Virus record (IMG/VR): IMGVR_UViG_3300020406_000005
Location: 1-64,000 of that record
DNA: 64,000 bases
Direction: 5' to 3' (one strand)
DNA from: a virus
A program made the position numbers and the translations under genes. How positions within the stretch are numbered: position 1 is the first letter of the stretch; the number at the start of each line of letters is the position of its first letter. Below, one piece after another: positions 21,195-28,719 of this stretch. The notes beneath the pieces are model-generated. The model was not told where the DNA came from, searched no databases, and saw only the letters and a program-made list of their open reading frames with translations.

Positions 21195-21746
21195 TTAAAT
21201 TTTAGGTAAGAGGGAATGCTCCCAGCAGACCGGCTGATAAGATTCTGCGCCTCCGACAAGCACCTCTCGATGGTCCTTTGAAAGCCTCTCTGTGTAGAAA
21301 GCATCGCTGCCACACTTATAGCAAACTGCAGGGCAGACTTCAATGCTTGTGGCCCAAGGTAACAGCCTTTCAACCTCCCTAAAGGCTGTATATCCTTCAG
21401 GCTGGGAGGAAAGCTGTAGAGTGGAAACTAAGATTGTCTTACCTTCCTTGTAGAGTGCCAAGAGAGCGTCGGCTGAGTCTGGAATCATGAATAATTCATC
21501 CACCGCGAGCACATCTGCTTGAGACGCTTTAGTGTAGATTTGTTCCCCATTTTCAACAAGTATCGAAGTATGCTCTTGGCCCTTGTGGGTGACAACTTTT
21601 TCCTCTGAATATCTCTTGTCTATCTTTGGTTTTACTAAAATTGTTTTCCTATGCTGGTACTGATATCTCTCCAAGGCTGCTAGCATTCTTGTAGTTTTTC
21701 CACCAAACATTGGGCCCGTATAGATTTTTAATTCAGGTGGCTTCAT
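21195..21746 (-). CDS. tdk: thymidine kinase (TK1 type)
   Basis: A 183-residue protein that phosphorylates thymidine with ATP in the salvage route to dTTP. Walker A GPMFGGKTT at 11-19, the aspartate motif VDELFMIPD near 83-91, a zinc-binding set with CPAVCYKC around 138-147 and a final Cys. Length and motif order fit bacterial and viral TK1 enzymes. The start overlaps the end of the UV endonuclease gene by 14 bp, so the two are cotranscribed. Fits with ThyX, RNR and Dut elsewhere in the window. Confidence 0.93.
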   Translation of the reverse strand: MKPPELKIYTGPMFGGKTTRMLAALERYQYQHRKTILVKPKIDKRYSEEKVVTHKGQEHTSILVENGEQIYTKASQADVLAVDELFMIPDSADALLALYKEGKTILVSTLQLSSQPEGYTAFREVERLLPWATSIEVCPAVCYKCGSDAFYTERLSKDHREVLVGGAESYQPVCWEHSLLPKI

Positions 21747-22665
21747 GCATTTTCCTCAGCCTCAACAAGGCTAACTCTTTCTTTTTGCATTCTAGCATAA
21801 CATCATGATGTTCACCATAACTGTCTACTTTTCTTTCGATAAAATCTGAATGAGCTTGTGGGCGAATTTTTGGGTCGCCTTGTTCAATAGCTCTCGACTC
21901 TGATACGTGAACAACTGGGTTGATTCCAGCAGGCCAAGTGGAAGCTGCGAGCTTGAGGGCCTCTCGTTCAGTGAGTCCTCCTGTGCAGAATCTATGATGA
22001 TGGTAATCGAAAACAATCGGGATTCTAGTTTTGTGGTAAATTTTTTCATAAATATCCTTTGTGCTCCACATGGAGGCTTTATCGTCGTTTTCTAGTGTAA
22101 ATCGCTTCTTAGTGTTTTCATCCAGTCCTCCAGGTCTATTGAAATTTTCGATGAAGCGCTCCGCTGTCTTGTCTTTGTCTCCATATGTGCCTCCTACGTG
22201 GATGTTGATCTTGTTGTAATGGCTTGGTTCAAAGCCCATCATATCAAAGATACGAGAGTGATTATTGAGTTCTTTATATGTCTTCTCTACAACATCGTTT
22301 TTGGGAGATGCGAGACAACAAAAAGGGCCAGGGTGAAAGGTCAAGCGGTGGCCCCAGTCCGACGCGTGGTCTCCAGCATATCGTAGCCAATACGCAATTT
22401 CTCTATAGTGTGGCATATCATGGTAGTTGTACTCTGAGCACCACGGGAAGATGTCAGAAGACATCCGATAAAATTTGATGTTATTTTTTTCATTCCATGA
22501 GAGAATCTTAATTAGATCCTTTACGTTTTGAAGAGCAAGCTCTGAGGCGTACTTAATTCCCTTTTCTTTAAAAGTTCGTTTTATCATAGTTCTATTTGTT
22601 GTAACTCTTTTAGATTTGGGTACATCTGATAGAGTCATGTTGATGCAAGCATATCCATAATTCAT
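21733..22665 (-). CDS. uvsE: UV-damage endonuclease (UvdE/UvsE family)
   Basis: A 310-residue protein that nicks 5' of UV photoproducts. N-terminus GYACINMTLS and the series YRMSSDIFPW, LTFHPGP, INIHVGGTYGDK, LENDDKASMW, PIVFDYHHH are the barrel motifs with the metal-binding His/Glu residues. Nearly full length for the family. The C-terminus (after about 270) is a charged extension. The gene has its own perfect promoter and is coupled to tdk. Confidence 0.93.
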   Translation of the reverse strand: MNYGYACINMTLSDVPKSKRVTTNRTMIKRTFKEKGIKYASELALQNVKDLIKILSWNEKNNIKFYRMSSDIFPWCSEYNYHDMPHYREIAYWLRYAGDHASDWGHRLTFHPGPFCCLASPKNDVVEKTYKELNNHSRIFDMMGFEPSHYNKINIHVGGTYGDKDKTAERFIENFNRPGGLDENTKKRFTLENDDKASMWSTKDIYEKIYHKTRIPIVFDYHHHRFCTGGLTEREALKLAASTWPAGINPVVHVSESRAIEQGDPKIRPQAHSDFIERKVDSYGEHHDVMLECKKKELALLRLRKMHEAT

Positions 22666-22694
22666 AATATTTTACCTTTTGTAATTGTTTATAT

Positions 22695-22723
22695 ATTATA
22701 ACTTAATTTCTAGAATTTGTCAA
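22695..22723 (-). promoter_or_regulatory. perfect consensus sigma70 promoter
   Basis: On the minus strand, TTGACA (22718-22723), 17 bp, TATAAT (22695-22700). It drives uvsE-tdk. Confidence 0.92.
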
Positions 22724-22733
22724 TATCTGTATT

Positions 22734-23210
22734 CTATTTTTCTGTGATTATAAGTGAACCAAAATTATGACTATCTTTTTCTCTACACTGCCAGGAATAC
22801 TCCTCTATAATAGATTTCACTATCCTTTTCATTTTTGAGGAATTTCCTGTAACTATTTCACAGGGTAGTTCAACAAAATTCAAAAATTTCCTAACCTTAT
22901 CATCCACGTCAGGATGCTTTGTACCGTGTAAATTCAAAACTTTCATCATCTCTAATTTAAAAAGCCAGTTTGTGGTAATGAAACCTAGATTGTCATTTAC
23001 TTTATTTTTATCTGATACTTTCTTTTTAAAGAAACCATCAAATTTTGTATTCGGCTGGATTTGGACCAACGCCTTTTCATTGTGAAGAGTTTGTTTTCCG
23101 CTCTCGTTAACAAAATGAATTATTATACCTATCCACTCTTTCCCATATAAAGCGTGAGTAACAAGGTCACCTACTGATAGTTCTTTGACTCTCGATTTCG
23201 AGTGATGCAT
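22734..23210 (-). CDS. protein with N-terminal SH3-like 'SVGDLV' segment
   Basis: A 158-residue protein from the ATG at 23208-23210. Residues 5-85 contain ELSVGDLVTHALYGKEWIGI, ALVQIQPN, GFITTNWLFKL, matching the array domain pattern. The C-terminal half is helical and charged and unlike anything I recognise. Another fusion of the same module. Confidence 0.65.
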   Translation of the reverse strand: MHHSKSRVKELSVGDLVTHALYGKEWIGIIIHFVNESGKQTLHNEKALVQIQPNTKFDGFFKKKVSDKNKVNDNLGFITTNWLFKLEMMKVLNLHGTKHPDVDDKVRKFLNFVELPCEIVTGNSSKMKRIVKSIIEEYSWQCREKDSHNFGSLIITEK

Positions 23211-23275
23211 AGTGATGTACAACTCCTAAAGTAATTAAGAGTAAAAACCACAATAACACCAAAAACTGAATATTA

Positions 23276-23371
23276 TTATTCAGCAATAATACGCCATATA
23301 AAAACAGTCGCCGTAAGAAAAGCAGCAGCGATCGCAATTGGCCAATCAATTTTTTTATCATTCTTTTTCAT
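23276..23371 (-). CDS. 31-residue membrane peptide
   Basis: The ATG at 23369-23371 overlaps the end of the upstream gene by 14 bp. It encodes a basic start (MKKNDKKIDW) and one hydrophobic helix (PIAIAAAFLTATVFIW). It fits far better than the overlapping Leu-rich frame at 23167-23361. Confidence 0.65.
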   Translation of the reverse strand: MKKNDKKIDWPIAIAAAFLTATVFIWRIIAE

Positions 23372-23963
23372 AAGTATTCATTTGTGTTATCTTAGATAGA
23401 TCAAACTTACAGTTCTCGACTATATCTTGTCTATTTCTTCGGCTGGCATCTTCCAAAATATTTTGCAATTTTATAAAACTTTTTTCGCAATTTATGTAAA
23501 ATTCCAAAATTTTCAAAGCAGTGCAGAAACCAGAATAAACCAAAGAGCGAGATTCATTCACAAATTCTACTAAACCCTTCTCTGAAACCTCAACTTTGAA
23601 AACAGTGTAAGCGCTGGCGTCGGATCCAAAACTTTTCTTTTTTTTAATTATGGCCGGCTTTACGATAAGATCAACTAGCTTTATCTTCTCCAAGCTAGGG
23701 AAGTCTTGCTTGTAGTAATTATGTAGACCTTGAAACAAACAATCTAAAAATCCTTTTCCCTCTGCGTTTTCAATCGTAACGATCTTGCCCTCTTCATCAC
23801 TTGTTTTTTGCATGAAAGAAAACTTAGCAGTTGTAAAATCTGAATTTTTACCTTCAAAAATTTCTATTGTCTCAGGAGACAGAGAAATTTGATGAGTAGA
23901 CAGGACTTTATCAAATACTGCCTTGAGTTCACCTCGTTTCACTTGCTCTGGTGTCTTTTTCAT
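23358..23963 (-). CDS. LeuA regulatory (dimer) domain-like protein
   Basis: A 201-residue protein. The middle reads ENAEGKGFLDCLFQGLHNYY, SFGSDASAYTVFKVEVSEKG, ESRSLVYSGFCTALKILEFY. This follows the order of the C-terminal regulatory domain of 2-isopropylmalate synthase (GnGPVDAlfkAL, GtDA-x-V-x-V, G-x-S-DIveAS-x-AylnalN). No catalytic barrel is present. It may sense a small molecule or serve as a dimerisation domain; similarity is by eye only. Confidence 0.55.
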   Translation of the reverse strand: MKKTPEQVKRGELKAVFDKVLSTHQISLSPETIEIFEGKNSDFTTAKFSFMQKTSDEEGKIVTIENAEGKGFLDCLFQGLHNYYKQDFPSLEKIKLVDLIVKPAIIKKKKSFGSDASAYTVFKVEVSEKGLVEFVNESRSLVYSGFCTALKILEFYINCEKSFIKLQNILEDASRRNRQDIVENCKFDLSKITQMNTYEKE

Positions 23964-23971
23964 GTTTCCGC

Positions 23972-26635
23972 CTATTCTAATCTTATAAGACCGGTCGATA
24001 ATTTGAAAAGAGACTGTACATTTTGTAATCTCTTTATGTCCTTTACAATTCTTGACTTAACATTCTCTGGAGTGTTCATGTCTCCTGGTGTGGACGGTAT
24101 GAATTTGATTGCTAGGCCAGCGATGTATCTGCCTTCGGCAACCTTTTGATTTCTAATCGCCACTGTCACAATTGTGACGTTAGGAAGTGCGCGTAGGTCT
24201 GCCAGAATGTCATCCAAGCCTCTTGATTTTCCCGCATCTGCGGATAAGTTATAAGCTATCATACAATAAAATTTATAAATCCCTCTTTGCCTGGATCTAC
24301 CTTTTTCTTCCTTAATGTTTATTTGTTCTTTAATACTATCATAAAATTTATCTTTTGTCATTATGTTTTTCCCAAAATATTTGTTAACTTCTTCCATAAG
24401 GTCAAAGACCTCAGGACCTCCTAGTTTTACTAATTTTTTTTGTTGGGCAAGCCACTGTAGTGCTAGATTACGAATGTCTCTTAAAGTCTGCGCTCTTTCG
24501 TTGCCCGACTGGGTGTGAAACATTGGGTCTTTTCCTGTTTTCTTTCTGTACTCCCCTTCTAGCTCTTTTGCAAATACAGAGTCGAGGATTCCCTTATCAA
24601 CAAGATACTTGGAAACTTCTACACTAATATTTCCATCATCAGCTGCCTGTTTAAGGGCTCTTGCCAACATCTTGCCGCGTGGATTAAAAACGACACCCGC
24701 AGATCCCTTTGAATTAGAGAACGCATCGGTGGCAAGTGTCTGCGACCTTATACTTTGGTTGTCCCTGTCTTCCACATTTAACAATTTGATTTTGCTAGAA
24801 TCACTAACATTTCTATTGCTTATGATATCCACTATGTTATTTCGGGACATCTGCATGTATCTGTTATCTTCTACATCTCTGATAATCTTATCTACCAATT
24901 CATCAGACATCGCTGTGGAACCTGCTATGTAGCTGTTCAAGCCTCGGCTTTCTCCATATGTGACCTTGAAGACTTTGTCTCTCTGTAGATCATATATTTT
25001 TGTTACTTGCTCTTCTATGGCGCCCTTACTTTTAAGATAAGCTTGAACAATATGTCCGAATGGCATGCCAAAGCGCCGGATCACTTGAGAACCGACATTG
25101 TTCATAGAATAACGGTTCAAGTTTCGTTTTAAAAACTCATCACTTAAAATGTGTTCTATTATCTGCTCTTTTATGTTTTGGTCTGTATCTTTTCCTTCCA
25201 TAAAGGCCTGCATGTAATACATCTTCTCTTCACCTATTTTTCCAGTGGTGAGATCACTAGATAATTCCGACCATGCCGCTGTTGCGAGCTTTGCGGAGTC
25301 TATATGGGCTGGGCGCGCAGGTGGAAAAGGATCCGACACCAACACTTCTTTGACACGAACACCCAAAGTATCTAATGGTAGCGCTACCTTTAATAGCCTA
25401 ATCCTAATATCTTCGTTCATATTTTTGTTTCTGCACATTACATCAATAAATTTTCTTTTCATGTCGCGGCCAAGAGGCTCAGGGTCGTCTTCCATATCCA
25501 GTTTATCTTCTATCTTATCTAGAATAAAACTAAGAGCCTCTTGATTATCAGAGTGCCTGGCCAGCTCAAGACTCTGCTCTGTCGATAGTTTGCCCTCTCG
25601 AAAAAGTCTATTTACCTCTTCTATGCTTAATATGTTTAAATAATCAGTGGTATTCTCATAATCAAGGCCAGAGGACTGAAGCCACTGCTTTATCATCGGT
25701 CGATACTTTTCGATGGGAACCTCATTTTGGTTTCCCTTAATCTGATATACTTTTTTATTACTATTTACAACGTCTATTGTTGCATGAGGCTTGTTTCCTG
25801 GTGACCTTAAAGAATATATGGTCATGTTGCCCTTGGTGACGGTATCACAATATCCTCCAACGCAATGACCCATGGCACAACCTTCAATGTCTAGATCGTT
25901 TATTTTGTCTCGGATTGAAAACTCAGGCCGCTCAGATGGATCTACTCCTTTCTCATCAAAATACGAGTGAAATTCTTGCAACTCCTCATAATTATGTGCC
26001 CAACCACAACGAAGGCCTTCTTCTTTTGTATAATCTCTTTCGCCCGCTGTAGGGTCGACCTCAACTATAGAATAGCCATTTTTAAATTTATAAACTACTT
26101 TTTTACCGATATAGTTTAGCTTGCCTGCCGGCAGCTCTTCTTTCCCGACAACGCCGGCAGCGAGCCTTTCGTGCCACTCAAGAGACAAGTCATGCAGCTG
26201 ATAGAAACCTAGACTCCACAACTCTTTTGGCAGTTCAGTCGAGGCATTAAGATAATCTGTGATAATCCTCACGTCGTTGTTATAAGTTACAAGGTTCTCA
26301 AAAGCTGCGGCCGGCACTGGCTTGTGCTTTCCATCAGTTTCCTCATAATATATTGAGTTGGCCAACCATTTGGCAAACCTTTTCCTGTCTTTGTTGGGAA
26401 AGTGGTTATCTGGTAGAGATTCCATCCAAGATACCAACTCATGAGGGAAAATAGGATTAGGATACTCGGGATCACGTTCTAATTGTTGTATTCTTAAAAA
26501 GAAATCTCGGGGAGATTCATCTGGTTCCGGGGGAACTTCTTTTTTTATGTAGTCAACATTTACATTTCTCAGTATCTTTGCGTCTTTTGGAGCCTCAGCA
26601 AGGAAGGACCTCCACCTTTTATAAAAATCTGCCAT
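23972..26635 (-). CDS. large PcfJ-like phage protein
   Basis: An 887-residue protein. It begins FYKRWRSFLAEAP, a leader I associate with virion-linked proteins of T4-like phages. Around 250-330 it has EGCAMGHCVGGYCDTVTKGN, MTIYSLRSPGNKPHATIDVV and VYQIKGNQNEVP, the signature of PcfJ-like proteins. The middle is a long helical, repeat-like region. The last 90 residues (LDDILADLRALPNVTIVTVA, LAIKFIP, IKRLQNVQSLFKL) form a separate alpha/beta module. Function unknown. ACTATTTA lies about 24 bp upstream. Confidence 0.7.
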   Translation of the reverse strand: MADFYKRWRSFLAEAPKDAKILRNVNVDYIKKEVPPEPDESPRDFFLRIQQLERDPEYPNPIFPHELVSWMESLPDNHFPNKDRKRFAKWLANSIYYEETDGKHKPVPAAAFENLVTYNNDVRIITDYLNASTELPKELWSLGFYQLHDLSLEWHERLAAGVVGKEELPAGKLNYIGKKVVYKFKNGYSIVEVDPTAGERDYTKEEGLRCGWAHNYEELQEFHSYFDEKGVDPSERPEFSIRDKINDLDIEGCAMGHCVGGYCDTVTKGNMTIYSLRSPGNKPHATIDVVNSNKKVYQIKGNQNEVPIEKYRPMIKQWLQSSGLDYENTTDYLNILSIEEVNRLFREGKLSTEQSLELARHSDNQEALSFILDKIEDKLDMEDDPEPLGRDMKRKFIDVMCRNKNMNEDIRIRLLKVALPLDTLGVRVKEVLVSDPFPPARPAHIDSAKLATAAWSELSSDLTTGKIGEEKMYYMQAFMEGKDTDQNIKEQIIEHILSDEFLKRNLNRYSMNNVGSQVIRRFGMPFGHIVQAYLKSKGAIEEQVTKIYDLQRDKVFKVTYGESRGLNSYIAGSTAMSDELVDKIIRDVEDNRYMQMSRNNIVDIISNRNVSDSSKIKLLNVEDRDNQSIRSQTLATDAFSNSKGSAGVVFNPRGKMLARALKQAADDGNISVEVSKYLVDKGILDSVFAKELEGEYRKKTGKDPMFHTQSGNERAQTLRDIRNLALQWLAQQKKLVKLGGPEVFDLMEEVNKYFGKNIMTKDKFYDSIKEQINIKEEKGRSRQRGIYKFYCMIAYNLSADAGKSRGLDDILADLRALPNVTIVTVAIRNQKVAEGRYIAGLAIKFIPSTPGDMNTPENVKSRIVKDIKRLQNVQSLFKLSTGLIRLE

Positions 26636-26693
26636 ATTAAGATTATAACCTTTTTATAGTAAATAGTAAAGGCGGAGGTTAAGGGTTTAATAA

Positions 26694-27119
26694 TTAATTG
26701 ATTTGGATTGATACAGGCTTGGCCTCAGGACGCGGGGGGACGCGGACTGACAGCAATCCATTTTCAAAATTTGCTTGTGCTTGCGACAAATCTAAATTAT
26801 TATCGTAATTAACATAAGTTCTAGTAAAATTTCTTCGGGCAATCCTTTGCCTTTTAGAATTCTCCTCACTGGCTTTGCCAGAGATTGTGATCGACTTCTT
26901 ATCAGGTTGAATGTCAATAGCTAGCTCTTTCTTCTTAAAGCCGGCCAAGGCGAATTCCAACACAGTAGAGCCATCATCATCTCGATAAATGTCGGCAACG
27001 GGATAGCCCTGCGTAGAAGCTTTGAGATGCATTGGAAAATCATTAAAGAAATTATCAAAGACCTCGTTAATAACATTGTGCCCTAAAAGTCCTGGGCGGT
27101 GGATTGTAATTGCATTCAT
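26694..27119 (-). CDS. Hsp20-family small heat-shock protein
   Basis: A 141-residue holdase-type chaperone from the ATG at 27117-27119 (GGAGG upstream). The alpha-crystallin domain spans about 45-135: YPVADIYRDDDGSTVLEFAL, KKELAIDIQPDKKSITISGK, ARRNFTRTYV, NFENGLLSVRVP, and a short QIN tail. The promoter at 27191-27220 has an 18-bp spacer. It sits near GroEL and ClpP-like genes, forming a protein-quality-control set. Confidence 0.93.
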   Translation of the reverse strand: MNAITIHRPGLLGHNVINEVFDNFFNDFPMHLKASTQGYPVADIYRDDDGSTVLEFALAGFKKKELAIDIQPDKKSITISGKASEENSKRQRIARRNFTRTYVNYDNNLDLSQAQANFENGLLSVRVPPRPEAKPVSIQIN

Positions 27120-27190
27120 TTTATATTCCTCCTTTTTAAGCAAGTTACATATTTTGTAACCAAGCTCCTTTCGGCAGCCTAGCTACAGTA

Positions 27191-27220
27191 TTAATATAAA
27201 CACGATTTTTTTAATGTCAA
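27191..27220 (-). promoter_or_regulatory. probable promoter of the Hsp20 gene
   Basis: On the minus strand, TTGACA (27215-27220), 18 bp, TATTAA (27191-27196). A 70-base leader follows. Confidence 0.65.
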
Positions 27221-27552
27221 TAAAAAATTTGAATTATCATAATAATAATCGTAAGGGCTAGACATATTAATGTCTTTGGGGTAAACATAGTTTCACCTAA
27301 AAGATACCATGTTAGAATTGGAAAAATTATAAGACCCGTGCAAGAAGCTAAAAATCTAGCTGACCAAGCCGAATCTGTTGCTTCAACAATAAACTTCCAG
27401 CCATACCAAAACATAACCGACGTAGGAACGCCCATCACTATTGCTGAGAGGATCGCCTTATCTTTCCAGTATTCTGAAATAGACTGAGAATTTAATTGAA
27501 ACCATCCTAGAGTCTGACCCACAAAAAATAGCAATATCCCTAGATATATCAC
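27217..27552 (-). CDS. four-helix small membrane protein
   Basis: A 111-residue protein with four hydrophobic segments (about 2-18, 35-55, 65-83, 92-110). It includes FLASCTGLIIFPILTWYLLGE followed by TPKTLICLALTIIIMIIQIF, a pattern like half of a DMT/SMR-type transporter. Export or host-membrane function is possible but unproven. Confidence 0.65.
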   Translation of the reverse strand: MIYLGILLFFVGQTLGWFQLNSQSISEYWKDKAILSAIVMGVPTSVMFWYGWKFIVEATDSAWSARFLASCTGLIIFPILTWYLLGETMFTPKTLICLALTIIIMIIQIFY

Positions 27553-27556
27553 TTTT

Positions 27557-27898
27557 TTAGTGACTCCAAATTCCCGTATTGTTGAATATAACCCTGTTGG
27601 ATCTTTCTACGGTTTTTGACATGTATAAGATATTCTTGAACTCACTACTATCTAAATACACAACTTGTAATTTTTCGCTACTAGCCTCCTCAAGTATATC
27701 CTCAAATAAAAATTTTAAAGAAATGGCGTGAGATGTGTGTTCAAGTAGTAATGATTTTTCTGCCAAGGAAAGTGGGTAAGCACCTGACATGACGTCTTCT
27801 GTTAGTGCATTCAGCCTATAATAAATAGGCAAAGTAGCGTCATATATGACTTGTATCACAGATACTTTTACGGGTGTTTTTTTATCTTTATTAGACAC
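27557..27898 (-). CDS. hypothetical protein
   Basis: A 113-residue protein with a helical middle (LNALTEDVMSGAYPLSLAEK) and strands before and after. No motif recognised. It overlaps the glutaredoxin gene by 8 bp. Confidence 0.65.
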   Translation of the reverse strand: MSNKDKKTPVKVSVIQVIYDATLPIYYRLNALTEDVMSGAYPLSLAEKSLLLEHTSHAISLKFLFEDILEEASSEKLQVVYLDSSEFKNILYMSKTVERSNRVIFNNTGIWSH

Positions 27899-28139
27899 CT
27901 ATATGCTCCAGCAGATCGGTGTACCCCCCAACTTGTTTAACCATTCCAGTTTTCAAATTATTTGAAAGCACAATTGGTACGGTCTCCTGATTGTGAAACA
28001 CTTTATATTCCTCTAGAATCTGCCTGTCTTCTTCATAATCAAGAAAAATATACTGCCCCCCTTTGGCTACAAGTACATCTTGTGCCATTATACAAAATGG
28101 ACAACTAGAGCGGCCAATAATTATATATCTCTCATCCAT
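27891..28139 (-). CDS. glutaredoxin
   Basis: An 82-residue thioredoxin-fold protein. The active-site CPFC lies at 13-16, the cis-Pro in ETVPIVLSN, and GGYTDLLEHIG at the end. It reduces disulfides with glutathione and may serve the phage ribonucleotide reductase. Length is typical. Confidence 0.9.
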   Translation of the reverse strand: MDERYIIIGRSSCPFCIMAQDVLVAKGGQYIFLDYEEDRQILEEYKVFHNQETVPIVLSNNLKTGMVKQVGGYTDLLEHIGV

Positions 28140-28419
28140 TTAATATCTTACTCTTTGATTGTGAATTTAGCTTATTAAAAATTTCTTCTGCAGATCCAAG
28201 AATAATTATTTCTTCCAATTTATTAAAATTAGAAATTTTTAAGAGAGAGAAGCTGTTGCCAGAATAGTTATGATTATCTTCAGATAACAAAAAATCCTTC
28301 ACACCCCTATAGTCTGTAATACTTACTACATGATCTGAGTTAACATACACTCGGTCTAACGAAATATTTCTCTTGTATCCTTCGTTTATAATATTCAGCT
28401 TTTTTAATTCTACTAACAT
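28132..28419 (-). CDS. hypothetical protein
   Basis: A 95-residue mainly beta protein: VYVNSDHVVSITDY, SFSLLKIS, EEIIILGSAEEIFNKL. The layout (strand, strand, terminal helix) recalls small FlbD-like proteins but lacks firm identity. Confidence 0.6.
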   Translation of the reverse strand: MLVELKKLNIINEGYKRNISLDRVYVNSDHVVSITDYRGVKDFLLSEDNHNYSGNSFSLLKISNFNKLEEIIILGSAEEIFNKLNSQSKSKILNG

Positions 28420-28689
28420 TTACGATCCTACACTCTTTAGTACAAAGGCACCAATGAGACCTACAACAGTTGTGAAGAGGGTCCAAATCATTCTTGATGA
28501 TGTATGTTTCCAGGACTCTAACTCTCTAAGTCTTGCATATAATCCCTGGTCGGGGTTATAGACTGCCTCTTTTATTTTTGCGATGTCTTCAGACATCTCT
28601 TCCTGTTTGCCCTGCAATACATCAATGCCGTTACAAACTTTATCTATTTTAGATGTTAATTCTAATACGTGGTCTTGATTCTCCGACAT
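28420..28689 (-). CDS. coiled-coil plus membrane-anchor protein, holin/XhlA-like
   Basis: An 89-residue protein. Residues 5-45 form a likely coiled coil, then LYARLRELESWKHTSSRMIW and a C-terminal membrane helix (LFTTVVGLIGAFVLKSV). This is the arrangement of XhlA-type holin-associated proteins. A lysis role is inference. AACTATTTAG lies about 20 bp upstream. Confidence 0.65.
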   Translation of the reverse strand: MSENQDHVLELTSKIDKVCNGIDVLQGKQEEMSEDIAKIKEAVYNPDQGLYARLRELESWKHTSSRMIWTLFTTVVGLIGAFVLKSVGS

Positions 28690-28719
28690 GAAAAAATCCC
28701 TCCGAAACTAAATAGTTTC

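Noticed and set aside
21149-21373. Frame overlapping the thymidine kinase end
   Set aside because: Shadow of tdk with no independent support.
23167-23361. Leu-rich 64-residue frame
   Set aside because: The alternative frame at 23276-23371 gives a well-formed membrane peptide overlapping its upstream gene; the Leu-rich reading comes from the same bases shifted.
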